Made by a program: the position numbers and the translations under genes | Shown: positions 32,977-43,377 of the stretch, piece by piece | How the letters are laid out: every line of letters begins with the position of its first letter | Numbering within the stretch: position 1 is the first letter of the stretch | Notes under the pieces: generated by a model | Databases searched by the model: none | What the model was told of the DNA's origin: nothing | The model's input: the letters and a program-made list of their open reading frames with translations, nothing else | Origin: Mariannaea sp. PMI_226 | Lineage: Eukaryota > Ascomycota > Sordariomycetes > Hypocreales > Nectriaceae | Length of the DNA: 64,000 nucleotides | Direction of reading: 5' to 3' | NCBI GenBank assembly: GCA_024336345.1 | Contig: JANFOG010000007.1 | Span: 186,001 to 250,000 of the forward strand

Positions 32977-35538
32977 TCAGGCTCCGTGATCAAAACGCCA
33001 TCGCTTACTATTCTCCTTAACAAACCAACGAGTTATAAAGGCGCCCTCCTCGGCCCACTCAGCCACTTCGCGGCCGTGTCCGTCTTCCACGGCCTGCAGG
33101 AAGGAGACAAAGTCAAAGTTTTGGACAGAATCGTGCTCCTCTGGGTCGGACGTAAGATTGCTGAATCGCCACGCGACGTTCTCGATAATAGGGACGACAA
33201 GGTGTCGTTCGGGGTACCGGGCGTCGCGGACAGTAAGCATAGCTCTACCGGGGTTCGTGACAGTAAATTGCCACTGGCCTTCTCCTGTTTCCTCATTGAC
33301 CACGTTCAGCGGTCGCAACAGAGACTGCCCCTCGTAATTACGAATAAGATCCGTTGCAGCTTGTCGACTGGCCTCGTTTAAAGATCCGCTTTCGAGAAGA
33401 ATATCGAGAATCGTGGGTAGGACCTGGGAGGAGTGGACGGCATCGTGAACGTCAAAGGCTGGTAGCTGGGGGTGTGAGAGAACAAGAGGGACATGGTCAA
33501 CGCCGACGTTAGGGTTGTAGTAGGGCGAGGCGATGTTGTTTTCTGGCAGGGAGACACCGTGGTCTCCGAGGAAAACGATCAAGGTGTCGTTGGCAACACC
33601 CTTGTCATCCAGTACGTTGAGAATCTTGCGAATCCATTTATCATCATAACCCTCAGTGTTAATATAACGAGACATCATATCGAGACCTTTGGCCATGGGA
33701 ACGTATTTCTCCTGCGCAGGCATATGGAAGCGATGGTGACTAGTGCTTGTGATGTGTGTGAGGAACACTCGCTCGTTCTTCTGGTTGGCATCTTCGAAGA
33801 CATCACGGAAATAGTCTTCGAGGGGATCCTCTTCGAAGGCGAATTCATTGATATCAGGAAGCGTGACGGCGCCATGTTTTGCCTCTGAGCTGCGAAGGTA
33901 CTCTCGGTCAACCATGTTCTCTTCTGGGAAGCCCAAGGCAGTCATAAGTTTGCCCTGGTTGTCGTAGTTGAGGGTCGCCGCCTGGTAAAAATATGACTTC
34001 CATTTCCCCTCCTGATCTCTTTTTGTCTTCTGGGTATCTTCTTCTGCCTTGTTCATGGCCTCGAAAATATGAGGCAGACAAGGTTGGTAAATGTGATGAC
34101 TGTATTCGACATCGAAGTCACCAACCAGAGGTGCAACACCGCAGACTGTCCCAGTGATACTCTTCAGTGTATAAGTTCCGGCAGTGTGAGCATTGGTGAA
34201 GCGAACTCCGCCACGCTTCTTCTGGTCCGCATGCTCAAACCCGTCATCATAATCGCCGGTAATGAAGTTGGCAGTTGGGGTCAAGGTGAGGAGCCTGTCT
34301 TGAGCCTCTTGAGGAATTTGGTGATCAGGAAATGTCTCAGCGAAACGTTTCCAGATCAAACCATCCTTTTTGATAGGGAACACGTCGTTCCTGGTGCTTT
34401 CAAGGAGGAAGATGACAACGTGTTTGACGGAAATGTCCTTCAGCTTGCCGCGCAGCGACTCCAACAAGGGTTCATCAAGGTTAGAAATCTTCAACGGGTC
34501 GGCAGCCGCGCTGTAGTGTGTCTGATTCGTATACCAATCCTCAAATCCGGCAAGTTGTGTGTCGCTTGGCAGCCAGCTATAAGGGGTCGTTTTGACGAGA
34601 GCTGATCGGTCGTCCCAGGTACGCTGGATGCCATTCCCGAAGTGTGGGGGCAAGTCGTCCAAGAATGGTGAGGTAGAAGCAAAGTCGACGAAAGGCAAAA
34701 GTCCGCTGGTCCACGAGAGGAAAATTAGGGAAGAGTCCTTTGGCCTGAGCAATGAGAGGGTAAAGAGAGCGGTAAGAAGAATGGAGACGACAATGTAAGG
34801 CAAGGCTCGTAGACAGCGTCTGGATTTCGAAGGCCTGGAGGAAACTGAGAATGGCGATGACAACCTAACTTTGGGGCTCTGTTTGAGATAACCATGGCCC
34901 ATATCATCGTCGTCTTTGGTGAACCGGTCATCGAAGTAGTCGTACTCGAACTCTCGCTGAGGTACCTGATCATAGCTCGCCTGGGAGCCTACGAGTCGAC
35001 CAAGTGTTCGTACAACGAGTGTGATGGGCCAGTTGAAAAGGTCCGCACCCCATCCAAACAGTCCATAACAGGGGGCCTGCAGAAGCCAGCTTAGGAAAAG
35101 GGAAGCAAGTATGACACCAGTGAATGTCACGAACCCGCCAAGAATGATGGACCTTGACGCCGGGTCGGAAACGAAGCCAATGTTTCGCCAGTGGATTTCA
35201 GATCCAGCAACGAAGTAGAATGAGATGGATGTGAGACTAATGGTAACATTATATGAGATTAGACAACTGCTGATGGTTGTTACAAAGAGGCGTAGCTGGC
35301 CAGGGGAACTGGGAAGCCAGTGGCTAAGGAGAAGTCTGATGAAAATAAGGAGAAGTATGTCCTGAGTGAAGAATGAAAAGAAGAAAAGTAGCATTCGCTT
35401 CGGAGCTACTGATAATCGGTGATTGTGGAGGTGAGCTCCCTTGGCGGCGCAAATAGCCAAGACGGCGAGAGTGAAGAGTAATCGACGGTTGGCAATGCGT
35501 GAGCCGAGCATAGCCAGCCATGATGGCTTTCGAATCAT
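32977..35538 (-). CDS. Membrane-anchored sulfatase-fold protein
   Basis: 853 residues in one exon from the ATG at 35538. The N-terminal part has five or more hydrophobic helices (about 20-33, 48-72, 82-112, 130-152, 245-265). A catalytic domain then covers about 372-740. VVIFLLESTRND (about 374-385) has the metal-binding start of the alkaline-phosphatase/sulfatase superfamily, and FTNAHTAGTYTLKSITGTVCG (about 447-467) is the nucleophile region, with Thr/Ser rather than a C-x-P-x-R formylglycine motif. Later come THITSTSHHRFHMP and VFLGDHGVSLPEN metal ligands. This resembles LtaS-type phosphotransferases more than true sulfatases. The likely activity is transfer or hydrolysis of a phosphate- or sulfate-ester headgroup at a membrane. 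Substrate unknown. Confidence 0.84.
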   Translation of the reverse strand: MIRKPSWLAMLGSRIANRRLLFTLAVLAICAAKGAHLHNHRLSVAPKRMLLFFFSFFTQDILLLIFIRLLLSHWLPSSPGQLRLFVTTISSCLISYNVTISLTSISFYFVAGSEIHWRNIGFVSDPASRSIILGGFVTFTGVILASLFLSWLLQAPCYGLFGWGADLFNWPITLVVRTLGRLVGSQASYDQVPQREFEYDYFDDRFTKDDDDMGHGYLKQSPKVRLSSPFSVSSRPSKSRRCLRALPYIVVSILLTALFTLSLLRPKDSSLIFLSWTSGLLPFVDFASTSPFLDDLPPHFGNGIQRTWDDRSALVKTTPYSWLPSDTQLAGFEDWYTNQTHYSAAADPLKISNLDEPLLESLRGKLKDISVKHVVIFLLESTRNDVFPIKKDGLIWKRFAETFPDHQIPQEAQDRLLTLTPTANFITGDYDDGFEHADQKKRGGVRFTNAHTAGTYTLKSITGTVCGVAPLVGDFDVEYSHHIYQPCLPHIFEAMNKAEEDTQKTKRDQEGKWKSYFYQAATLNYDNQGKLMTALGFPEENMVDREYLRSSEAKHGAVTLPDINEFAFEEDPLEDYFRDVFEDANQKNERVFLTHITSTSHHRFHMPAQEKYVPMAKGLDMMSRYINTEGYDDKWIRKILNVLDDKGVANDTLIVFLGDHGVSLPENNIASPYYNPNVGVDHVPLVLSHPQLPAFDVHDAVHSSQVLPTILDILLESGSLNEASRQAATDLIRNYEGQSLLRPLNVVNEETGEGQWQFTVTNPGRAMLTVRDARYPERHLVVPIIENVAWRFSNLTSDPEEHDSVQNFDFVSFLQAVEDGHGREVAEWAEEGAFITRWFVKENSKRWRFDHGA

Positions 35539-38500
35539 CTTGCTAGAATGTGGCCGAGAAGATCAGGCTTGTGAGAAACGTCTGGTTAGATTGTTAAGAT
35601 GCCTGGCCCTTTCCCCTCCAAGAGGCGTGCGAATGGTTGGTCGTGTGAGGGCTGCGTTTGCGATGCCGCCAACGAGAAACCGTCAGCTTAACGACTTTTT
35701 CTCTACTGCACTAGGTCTCTTTTCTCATGGAGCATGGCTAGTCTTAGAAGGGAGTGTCAAGTGAGAAGGAGGAGGAGAAGGAGTGGAAGGTGGTGGGATG
35801 TCGACAAGAAGGACAAGATGACAGTCAACCTTGGGGGAGCTTGGATTTTACCCCTTGGGCGTCACTACGTTACAAGCTGAATCCAGTGCAAGCTTACTCC
35901 ACGCCGCATTTATTAAACCTGATGAGAGAGGTGTCTGCTCGGGGCTTTACTAGGGGCTTGTGGGATTGTACAGAACAGTCTGGGCGGCGGCTCCTCCTCC
36001 TCCTCCGCCCCTCCTCTCTGGTGCGACTCGACTACTAGAATAACATTAACCAGATTCATCAGTGGGTCGCGTGCAATTTTCTTTCTCTGCTAGTAGTTAT
36101 TGGATATTGGACCTCCCATAATGTATGAGAAGTACTTAAGTAGCTTGGGGCGTTGGGCTGTGAGCTTGTATGCGATAACTCACCGAAGTCGCCACAGGCT
36201 GCGCCCCTGGAAGTTTGACAAAAGACCCTTTTTTTCCTTCTCCTTTTTTCGTTTACCGTATCGACTCACGAGATCAAAAGCAAGCGTGGACCGGCGTGCC
36301 CCTGCAAAAACCAATCGCTAAGCTATTTGTGGAGAGAGCCATGAGCGTGGAGATGAACAGGCCTGGCAAGCCACCACAAGGATGGAATGGTGCTGATTTG
36401 TGCAGTTTCCAATGTACGGAAGGCCATAATTGGCGAAAATCTGTTGTGTGGCTTACCGTGCCCAATCCCAATCGTAAGTCCTGAAGACATATGGTCACAC
36501 ACAGCATGGCCTGTCTGGTTTTCTTTTTCTTGGATTCTCTGCCTGGATGGCAAGTATTTGCTCCGCTGGTTTAGGTAGGTAGATAATATTACTTACATAT
36601 ATAGCTTGGTTTGACGCGAACCGGCAAAGAGCAACAGGGCCATTAATACGAATGGTTCAATCGGCTGTGTTCCTGACTTAATGTGGGGAGCACACCGAGA
36701 GTACAAAATTACTCCGTACCAAATTAACAATTCCAAACAGTATTATGCTTATGGTCCAGATAGTTGGCACTTCGGACCCTTGTGCTCTGTCCTGCGAGTC
36801 GGTTGGTTACCCAGGGGGCGTCATCTTGATTTAAGTGGACAGACTGCGACATTAGTCGCGGAATCTAGCTATGAATAGTCAAGGCACTTTTTCTGGCCAG
36901 GGTGTTTAGACCGGCCTCGGCCTGCCAAGCCGAGAAGAACCCCTGACAGTCACATTTAAGGCCTGATCTGCGGGCCGGGGTTGGCGAAAAAGGCTCTTCA
37001 GCTTTTCCTGAGATGGGAACGAAAGGCTTCGTGATGGGTTTTTCAAGTGGCGCTTCCGTTTCCAGGATTCGAAGCCAAGGAGGCTGCGCCAGCTGGGCAA
37101 TGGGCCGGACGGTGAGTGCATAAGGCTTGGAAGAAAGCAGGTCTCTTGAATGATAAGAACCAATTGATCCCCAGCCTTACGAGGCAACAACGACGTACAG
37201 AGCATCAAATAAAACGCCACAATGTGCGTGCTGAGTTGGGAGTCGTGGTTGAGAGCCATTTGTGACGCCGTCTCGCAGTGCGGGGCGTATGCCGGCGACT
37301 TGTTGACCATACCACCCCACGAAATTGCGTGACCTCAGGCTAATTGATGGCTGGATGCCTCTTTGCGTTTGTCGGCAGGCTCTTCGCTGGCAGTGACATC
37401 TGCAGATTCGGAAAGATGATCTCTTCTCTCTCCCCTGTGAGCAAATTTCAGCAACCACAGCTTCAGAAAAAATGCACAAGAGCAGAGACGTCGGGGACCA
37501 GCATAGCCCCCAAAGAAAGGACTTTTTCTTTTGAGACACAGGTTTCCTGACTCTGAACCCCCTCCACCCGTTTTGAGTCATGAGATAAGCTAGTTCCTTT
37601 TTTCCCACCGATCTGTACTCGAAGCTCTGTTTTCCTCGGATCAGGCACATGAGAGAACTTTCTGTCGAGAACGAGTATTTGTTGGGCGGAAGAGGTTTTT
37701 GCACTTTGACAGCCTCGGGCGCCCCGTTGAAGTCTCTCTCTCGCCCACTCTCAGCTGGCTGCAGGATTAGTTGCAGTCTCCTGAGCCAGCTTCGAGGAAA
37801 GCCGATGGCTCACATGTTACTTTTTTTTTCGCATTTCTTTTTCGTCTTGTTGGGAGACAGTATGTCCGGCTATGCAGTTTCCTTACGTATCTGTCGTCTG
37901 GGCGAGTTTCATCCAGTTTCGCCATCTCATTTTTTTTCCCATTGTCGGCCCGTCTTTGACATCTTTTTCTTGCACGTAGCCACTTAAACCAACTAAACAA
38001 CCCCATATAATTACACTCTTCGGATACCGGCAACGCATTTCAGTCATAGTCAACTGGCCGATTAGCCGGGGTACCCCATACATCGTGCGAAACTCGGGAT
38101 ACGAAGAAACGTGGGATGATGAGGGGAAGCACGATAGGGCTGTTTCTAATAGTCATGGGTGAGGAGTTTAGCCGCCCTCAAGATAGAATAGTACTCCGGG
38201 GTTACTGTTGAGATTGACACCAAATATATGCCTGTAGAGTGTTTTTTTCTGTCTTTCTCATTCTTGTAGCCTGAAATTTGCGGCTTGCGAATCACTTGGC
38301 CTTTGAGCATGTATTTGCACAGCCAACATGTTATTAGGCTACGACGCATTTCTCGCCAGCCAAAACAGGCAGCAGCTACTTCCATGGCTCAGAGGATCAA
38401 GTACCAATCTCTCTGATTGCAATTGATTGAGCCGCTCACATCTCCCGAAACGCCCAGGCTACGTGCTGCGGCTTGGCAAACCAGGCATCAGCCGTTCTGC

Positions 38501-41500
38501 AACTTTATCCAGCCTCTCCCGAACTGGCTGCGGTTCTTTGTCATAAATTAGGTCTGTGAATGATCGTTCCCTATCTGTTTTTATTGTTGTTTCTCGTGTC
38601 AAGGCTATAGATACGTAGTCAATACCTGCTCCTAATCTTCCATACCAGCGAGACGGTGTTAGTAGTATCTAGTGTCTCTACCCACAATCTCCATGATCTC
38701 TCAAGCAAGGACCCATTGAGAATAGAATTAGAAAGGCAGCTTAAATACAATGGATGGCTATCCCTGTCGCCACAGTTATGTCTCAGCCCTCTCTCGCCGG
38801 AGTTACCATCAGTCTCGAATAGCTGATGCCTAGCAATTAATTCATGTATGCGAAGGCGCAGTCAGAGACTCCAGCTTGCAGTCCTCATTGCGTATTGACA
38901 TCTTGTACCAAAGTCTAGTGACAACTATGGTTTCGATCTAGCCTCTCCACAGTATCGTTGATCCCCATATTCTGCACGTATTCCGGTCCTCATGGTGAGA
39001 CATTGCTGCCGACCGTTGAGCATGTTTCGCGAGCTACTTGTATAGTAGTGCCAAGGGATATGTCCACTAGATGCTGGATGGTTTAGTATATTTTGTTCAA
39101 GAATATATCAAGATACGAGATGCTTGTCGCTCCAATCCCCCAGCAGATGTCAAAACTCGGCCATTTGCCAAAATAGAAACAAACTCCTTCCTTTATACCC
39201 AATTCATGTCTCCAAATGAGGTGTGATCGATATCAGTGAAGCGGTGTCGTTCTTCTCATTCTGCTATGCATAACGACTGTCCGCTTAAAATAACTTATCT
39301 CAACATTCTAGAACCACTACGATCACTTGCATGCATTCTGTCAGGTTTTGCTGCCTCGGCAAGTACCTGCTGACATGTGCAAGTTACTCTGCGAGGGTGT
39401 TTCCCTGGTAGTTCTATCATTCTCGCGTATTTATGTCTTAAACTTTGTTAATCTTTCGGGGTTGAAAAGCAACCACCGTGCTAGGAGCCATCTTTGAGAC
39501 CGCCCTTGGTAGCTGTGTCAGCGAGGCAACGGTCTTTGTTACAGTTTAACTCATGGTCATCCTTGTAATCTCTAAGCGTGAGGGGACAATCCTTGGAGAT
39601 GTATTAAGAAATACCAAAATCACAGGGGCTTTTGTTGTACATTGATGGGGGCCTGTTGATGGCCAATCCTCTATGAGGTCGCCAATGGACAACGAGCTGA
39701 AGACTCTCCGACTTCATTATCGATAGAGATATGGCATATCCATTTATGGTCTGCCCAATGATTTATTCGCACCTGAACTAACAATGGCAGTCTATTGCAA
39801 TAAACGGACTCCGAAGTAGTACGCGGGTACTTGGATCGAATTCCTGTAAAATAATATGACACTGAAGAGATTTCTCTACATTGGGGTCACAGTAAGTCCT
39901 AGGGCAAATTGCGGTCGCCTCGTACATCGCTTGTATAATAATGTTGATGAGAAATGGCATATATAGTTGAGTAGACCTATGTCCATAGGCAGCTCTGGTC
40001 GAGCCAATCATCAGTATTCGATGGTATCTTGACTCTGAGACTCTGCATCATATCATCCACTGCCATAACTAGGACGCATGACTGAGTGACAACTTCTTCC
40101 TTGGTGTCCTTGAGGCGAGTTGTAATAAGCAATAAATAGATAGGTGTTGCCAGGGCTACTGGATCATTCCAACCCTAGTCACATGCGAATGAGGTGAGAA
40201 TGCAAAACGACCACTCAGGTAACCTCTATTGTGTGTTGCAATTATAGGCCTACTACGTGTAAATAAAACCAGATAATTGTGTACCGCTCTACTCTCTTTT
40301 CACATCTTTGGTTTGCATGTTCTGATTTCGCAATTTTTGGCAACGCTCTTGGTGAAATAGCCCGGCAACAATAAGAGAGGGCACAAATCTGTTTCAAATT
40401 TTTGGGCTTGACAAAAAAGAAACCCCAGTCCCAGTTTGTTTTGAGCCATAAATACAAATGAACTAAATTTTCTTGCTTGCATTAGCCCTCGGAGCTTAGC
40501 TATGGTACACAGTATGCTGCTTTGCATCAAACATTCGTCAGTGCTTCTAGAAGCTCGTAAAATTGCACCGATGCTACTGTAGGCAGGATTGATGACGCTA
40601 ATCAAGAAATCGCCTGACCAGGTGCCGCCGTGTCTTTCAGGACTGAGTTATTGGTCAGTGGTCAAGGCGCGTATATAATCGAGATGCGTGTAAAAAATCA
40701 TCCGTTACGTTGGTAGCACCATTGGCCTTTGCTGAGATCGCATAAGGTCAATTCAATAATCGTTCTTACAAGAGTCGGATTAGTTCGGCTTCTGGCTTCG
40801 GGGGGAAGAGTGTGATCCTCGTAAAGGGTGCTACCGGAAGCATGGAGATGGAGCCAGGGGGATGAGATGATCTTAGCTGAGACCTTGAGAATTTAGTTGT
40901 CATGACATCTCTGGAGCTACGGGGTGGAATCACTGAGATTGTGATTGTCATGACGGGGTCGTTAGGGTCTACGGCACTTGGACATGACCTCACGCCACAT
41001 TAGCCACGGGCCTTTTCGATCTGAAACCGCGAAGGGGAGCTCTTGATGATAATTGCTCAATGCTGCTGTTGTCGAGATCTGATCGGAAGAGCCGATTTGT
41101 TCCTGGCTTGTGCGTCTTATAACCAACCACCTTGGTTAGTTTTGTTCCCTGCGATAATTCCCTGCGATAATTTCAATCACGGTTTCACCCACCAATGAAT
41201 GGGTCTTGTGTTCCAGTTCCATGCAGTTGCCGATCTCAGCTGATCATTCAGATGAAAGAAGAGACGAAACTGCGCAACTCCATACCTGGGTTGCTAGGAA
41301 AGGCCATGACGTTTGCCAGCACACCTACGGAGTACTGTGCACCCGTTGAGTCGGTGCCCGCAGTCCAATCAAACCAATCAAACCTATCGAGTTAGCTATT
41401 TCAAGTCAGGTTTCTCCCACGCGGTTCCGCGCTGCCGCGGGGTTCCATGAGCCCGGCTTCTTTAGTCCCCGCAGTCCGGTTTTCGTTCTTCGCTAGGAAT

Positions 41501-42322
41501 CGCGCGTACCGTATTATGACGACAAGCTCGAGATTCTATTTTATCCGCGTGCTCTATTCGTTCTAGACGGTGCACTTCGTTCCCGCATCTGCCTCTCCAG
41601 CTGTCTGCCCGGTCTTTCCCCGCGGCTCGTTCGTTGGGATCTTTTTTTTTTTTCGACTCTAAAGCTTTGCTCGTGACCAATTATTCTATTCCTTCGCACT
41701 TTCATTTGTCTGTTGGTTTTTTTGCCCAATCCTCTCGGGTGTGGCCGGGATAGTGACGCTGTGCACCGAGTCTCACGGACCCTGGGACAGCTCCACTCAT
41801 CATGCCATGGTCTGATGTTGGCGGCCTGGCGTGATGGGCTCATTCTTGGGCGCTCACGGAGTGAGGCGACACAGGCAATGGTGAGAAAGGTGTTGTGAGC
41901 TGAGGATATGGGAAAAGCATGGATCATGGTGAACGAGAGTGGGAAACCGAAAAAATAAATCACGGGAGGGGGGGAAAAACGAGGTGGAATAAATACCGAG
42001 TTGGCGGGCGTTTGCGCTCTGCGTTGTGTGATTGAGCTGCTCATTTTCACTCTTGGTCTTTTTTTACGTGAATTCCGTTCCTCCAGCTTAGTTATCATTG
42101 ATAATCGAGAATCCCAGCGACGGCCTTCCGAGCGATTACCGTTTAGAACACGAGACTTGTATTGTCATCTGATTGATTGCGAGTTTGCCGAATAAAATAC
42201 CACCATCGCCTGATATCCGTTGCTCCTCAACCTCCAGCAAAGTCCAAAATAGACGACTCTCGAAAAAACCCATTGTGCAAGGATCACCAAATCGGGCAAA
42301 CAATTGAAGCAACATAACAAAA
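35539..42322. other. 6.8-kb region without recognisable genes
   Basis: Both strands were read. All frames are short (135 codons or less before 41.5 kb) with no family signature, and no tRNA or 5S was found. Composition changes along the stretch: 38.4-40.7 kb is AT-rich and stop-rich, while 41.4-42.3 kb has T runs and CT-rich stretches consistent with the promoter and 5' leader of the protoglobin gene. It could hold noncoding transcripts or decayed repeats, but nothing can be assigned. Confidence 0.45.
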
Positions 42323-43377
42323 ATGGCGACTACACGACCCATGAAGCACATTGATCGCGAGGATCTCTACACTAACCTCGAAGCCCGGATCATGTATCTT
42401 CACTCATTCCTCGACTTTTCTAGCCGTACGTGACAGCTACCCCTCTCAATTCCTACTACAATGGGCTTATTGAAGCCAATGCGCTTTTCCCTCGTCTGAT
42501 CTCGAGATGAGGTAGCACGAATGGGAAAAGAGTTGTTCTTCTGCCTTTTTTTTTTGTCCCAAGCAAATGCAGACGTTGCAAAAGCTGACATCTGGGCGAA
42601 TTAGGCGACATCGAAGCTCTCATCACGGGCTCAAAATACATCAAGGCCCTCATTCCCGCCGTTGTCAACATCGTCTACAAGAAGCTCCTACAATACGACA
42701 TCACAGCCCGTGCCTTCACCACCCGAAGCACTTCTTTCGAGGGTCCCATGGATGAGGTGCCGGACGAGAACAGCCCCCAGATCCTGCATCGAAAGATGTT
42801 TCTGCGTGCTTACCTGACCAAGCTGTGTTCCGATCCCAGCAAGATGGAGTTTTGGGAGTATCTGGACAAGGTTGGGTATGTACAAAACAATCCTCCCGAA
42901 AAAGCCCTGGAGCCACTGAATTCGGTGTTTCTGTCTCAATTGATATTGAATCCTCTTTTCTAACAAACATATTTTCTTAGCATGATGCACGTCGGTCTTG
43001 GCCGGAAACACCCTCTTCACATCGAATACATCCATCTGGGCATCTGCCTAGGCTTCATCCAAGACATCATGACCGAGGCCATCCTTTCGCACCCCCGCCT
43101 TCACCTCCAGCGCAAGACAGCCCTGGTCAAAGCCCTCAACAAGGTCATCTGGATCCAAAACGACCTCATGGCCAAGTGGCACGTCAAGGAACGTGACGAG
43201 TTCCTCAACGAATCCGATATCGAGATCGAGAAGGAAGGATACTTGAACGGCAAGCGCATCATTGGCGACGGCTCCGAAGACTCTGAGTCTGAAGCTCTCG
43301 ATGCGGCACATCCTGGCGGCGTACCGACGGCGGGTGTATGTCCCTTTACCGGGGTTTCGGCGTCGGCCAAGGAATGA
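42323..43377 (+). CDS. Protoglobin-domain heme protein
   Basis: Three exons, 42323-42425, 42605-42875 and 42981-43377, about 256 residues. Introns begin GTACGT and GTATGT and end AATTAG and TCTTAG. The start context is AAAATGGCG. Conserved blocks include HIDREDLYTNLEARIMYLHSF near the N-terminus and SKYIKALIPAVVNIVYKKLL, then FWEYLDKVGMMHVGLGRKHP with LHIEYIHLG, where a His is the likely proximal heme ligand. FIQDIMTEAILSHP and KALNKVIWIQNDLMAKW complete the domain. This is the fungal protoglobin/globin-sensor family (PF11563-type), presumed to bind O2, NO or CO. No output domain is attached. The tail ends with GVCPFTGVSA, a Cys-Pro dipeptide reminiscent of heme-regulatory motifs. Probably cytosolic. 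Confidence 0.88.

Noticed and set aside
36906..37704. Overlapping minus-strand frames of 134 and 175 codons
   Set aside because: No motif, no consistent splice structure, and the frames overlap each other out of phase.
41541..42098. 185-codon minus-strand frame upstream of protoglobin
   Set aside because: Rich in Arg/Ser from CT-rich promoter sequence. No domain.
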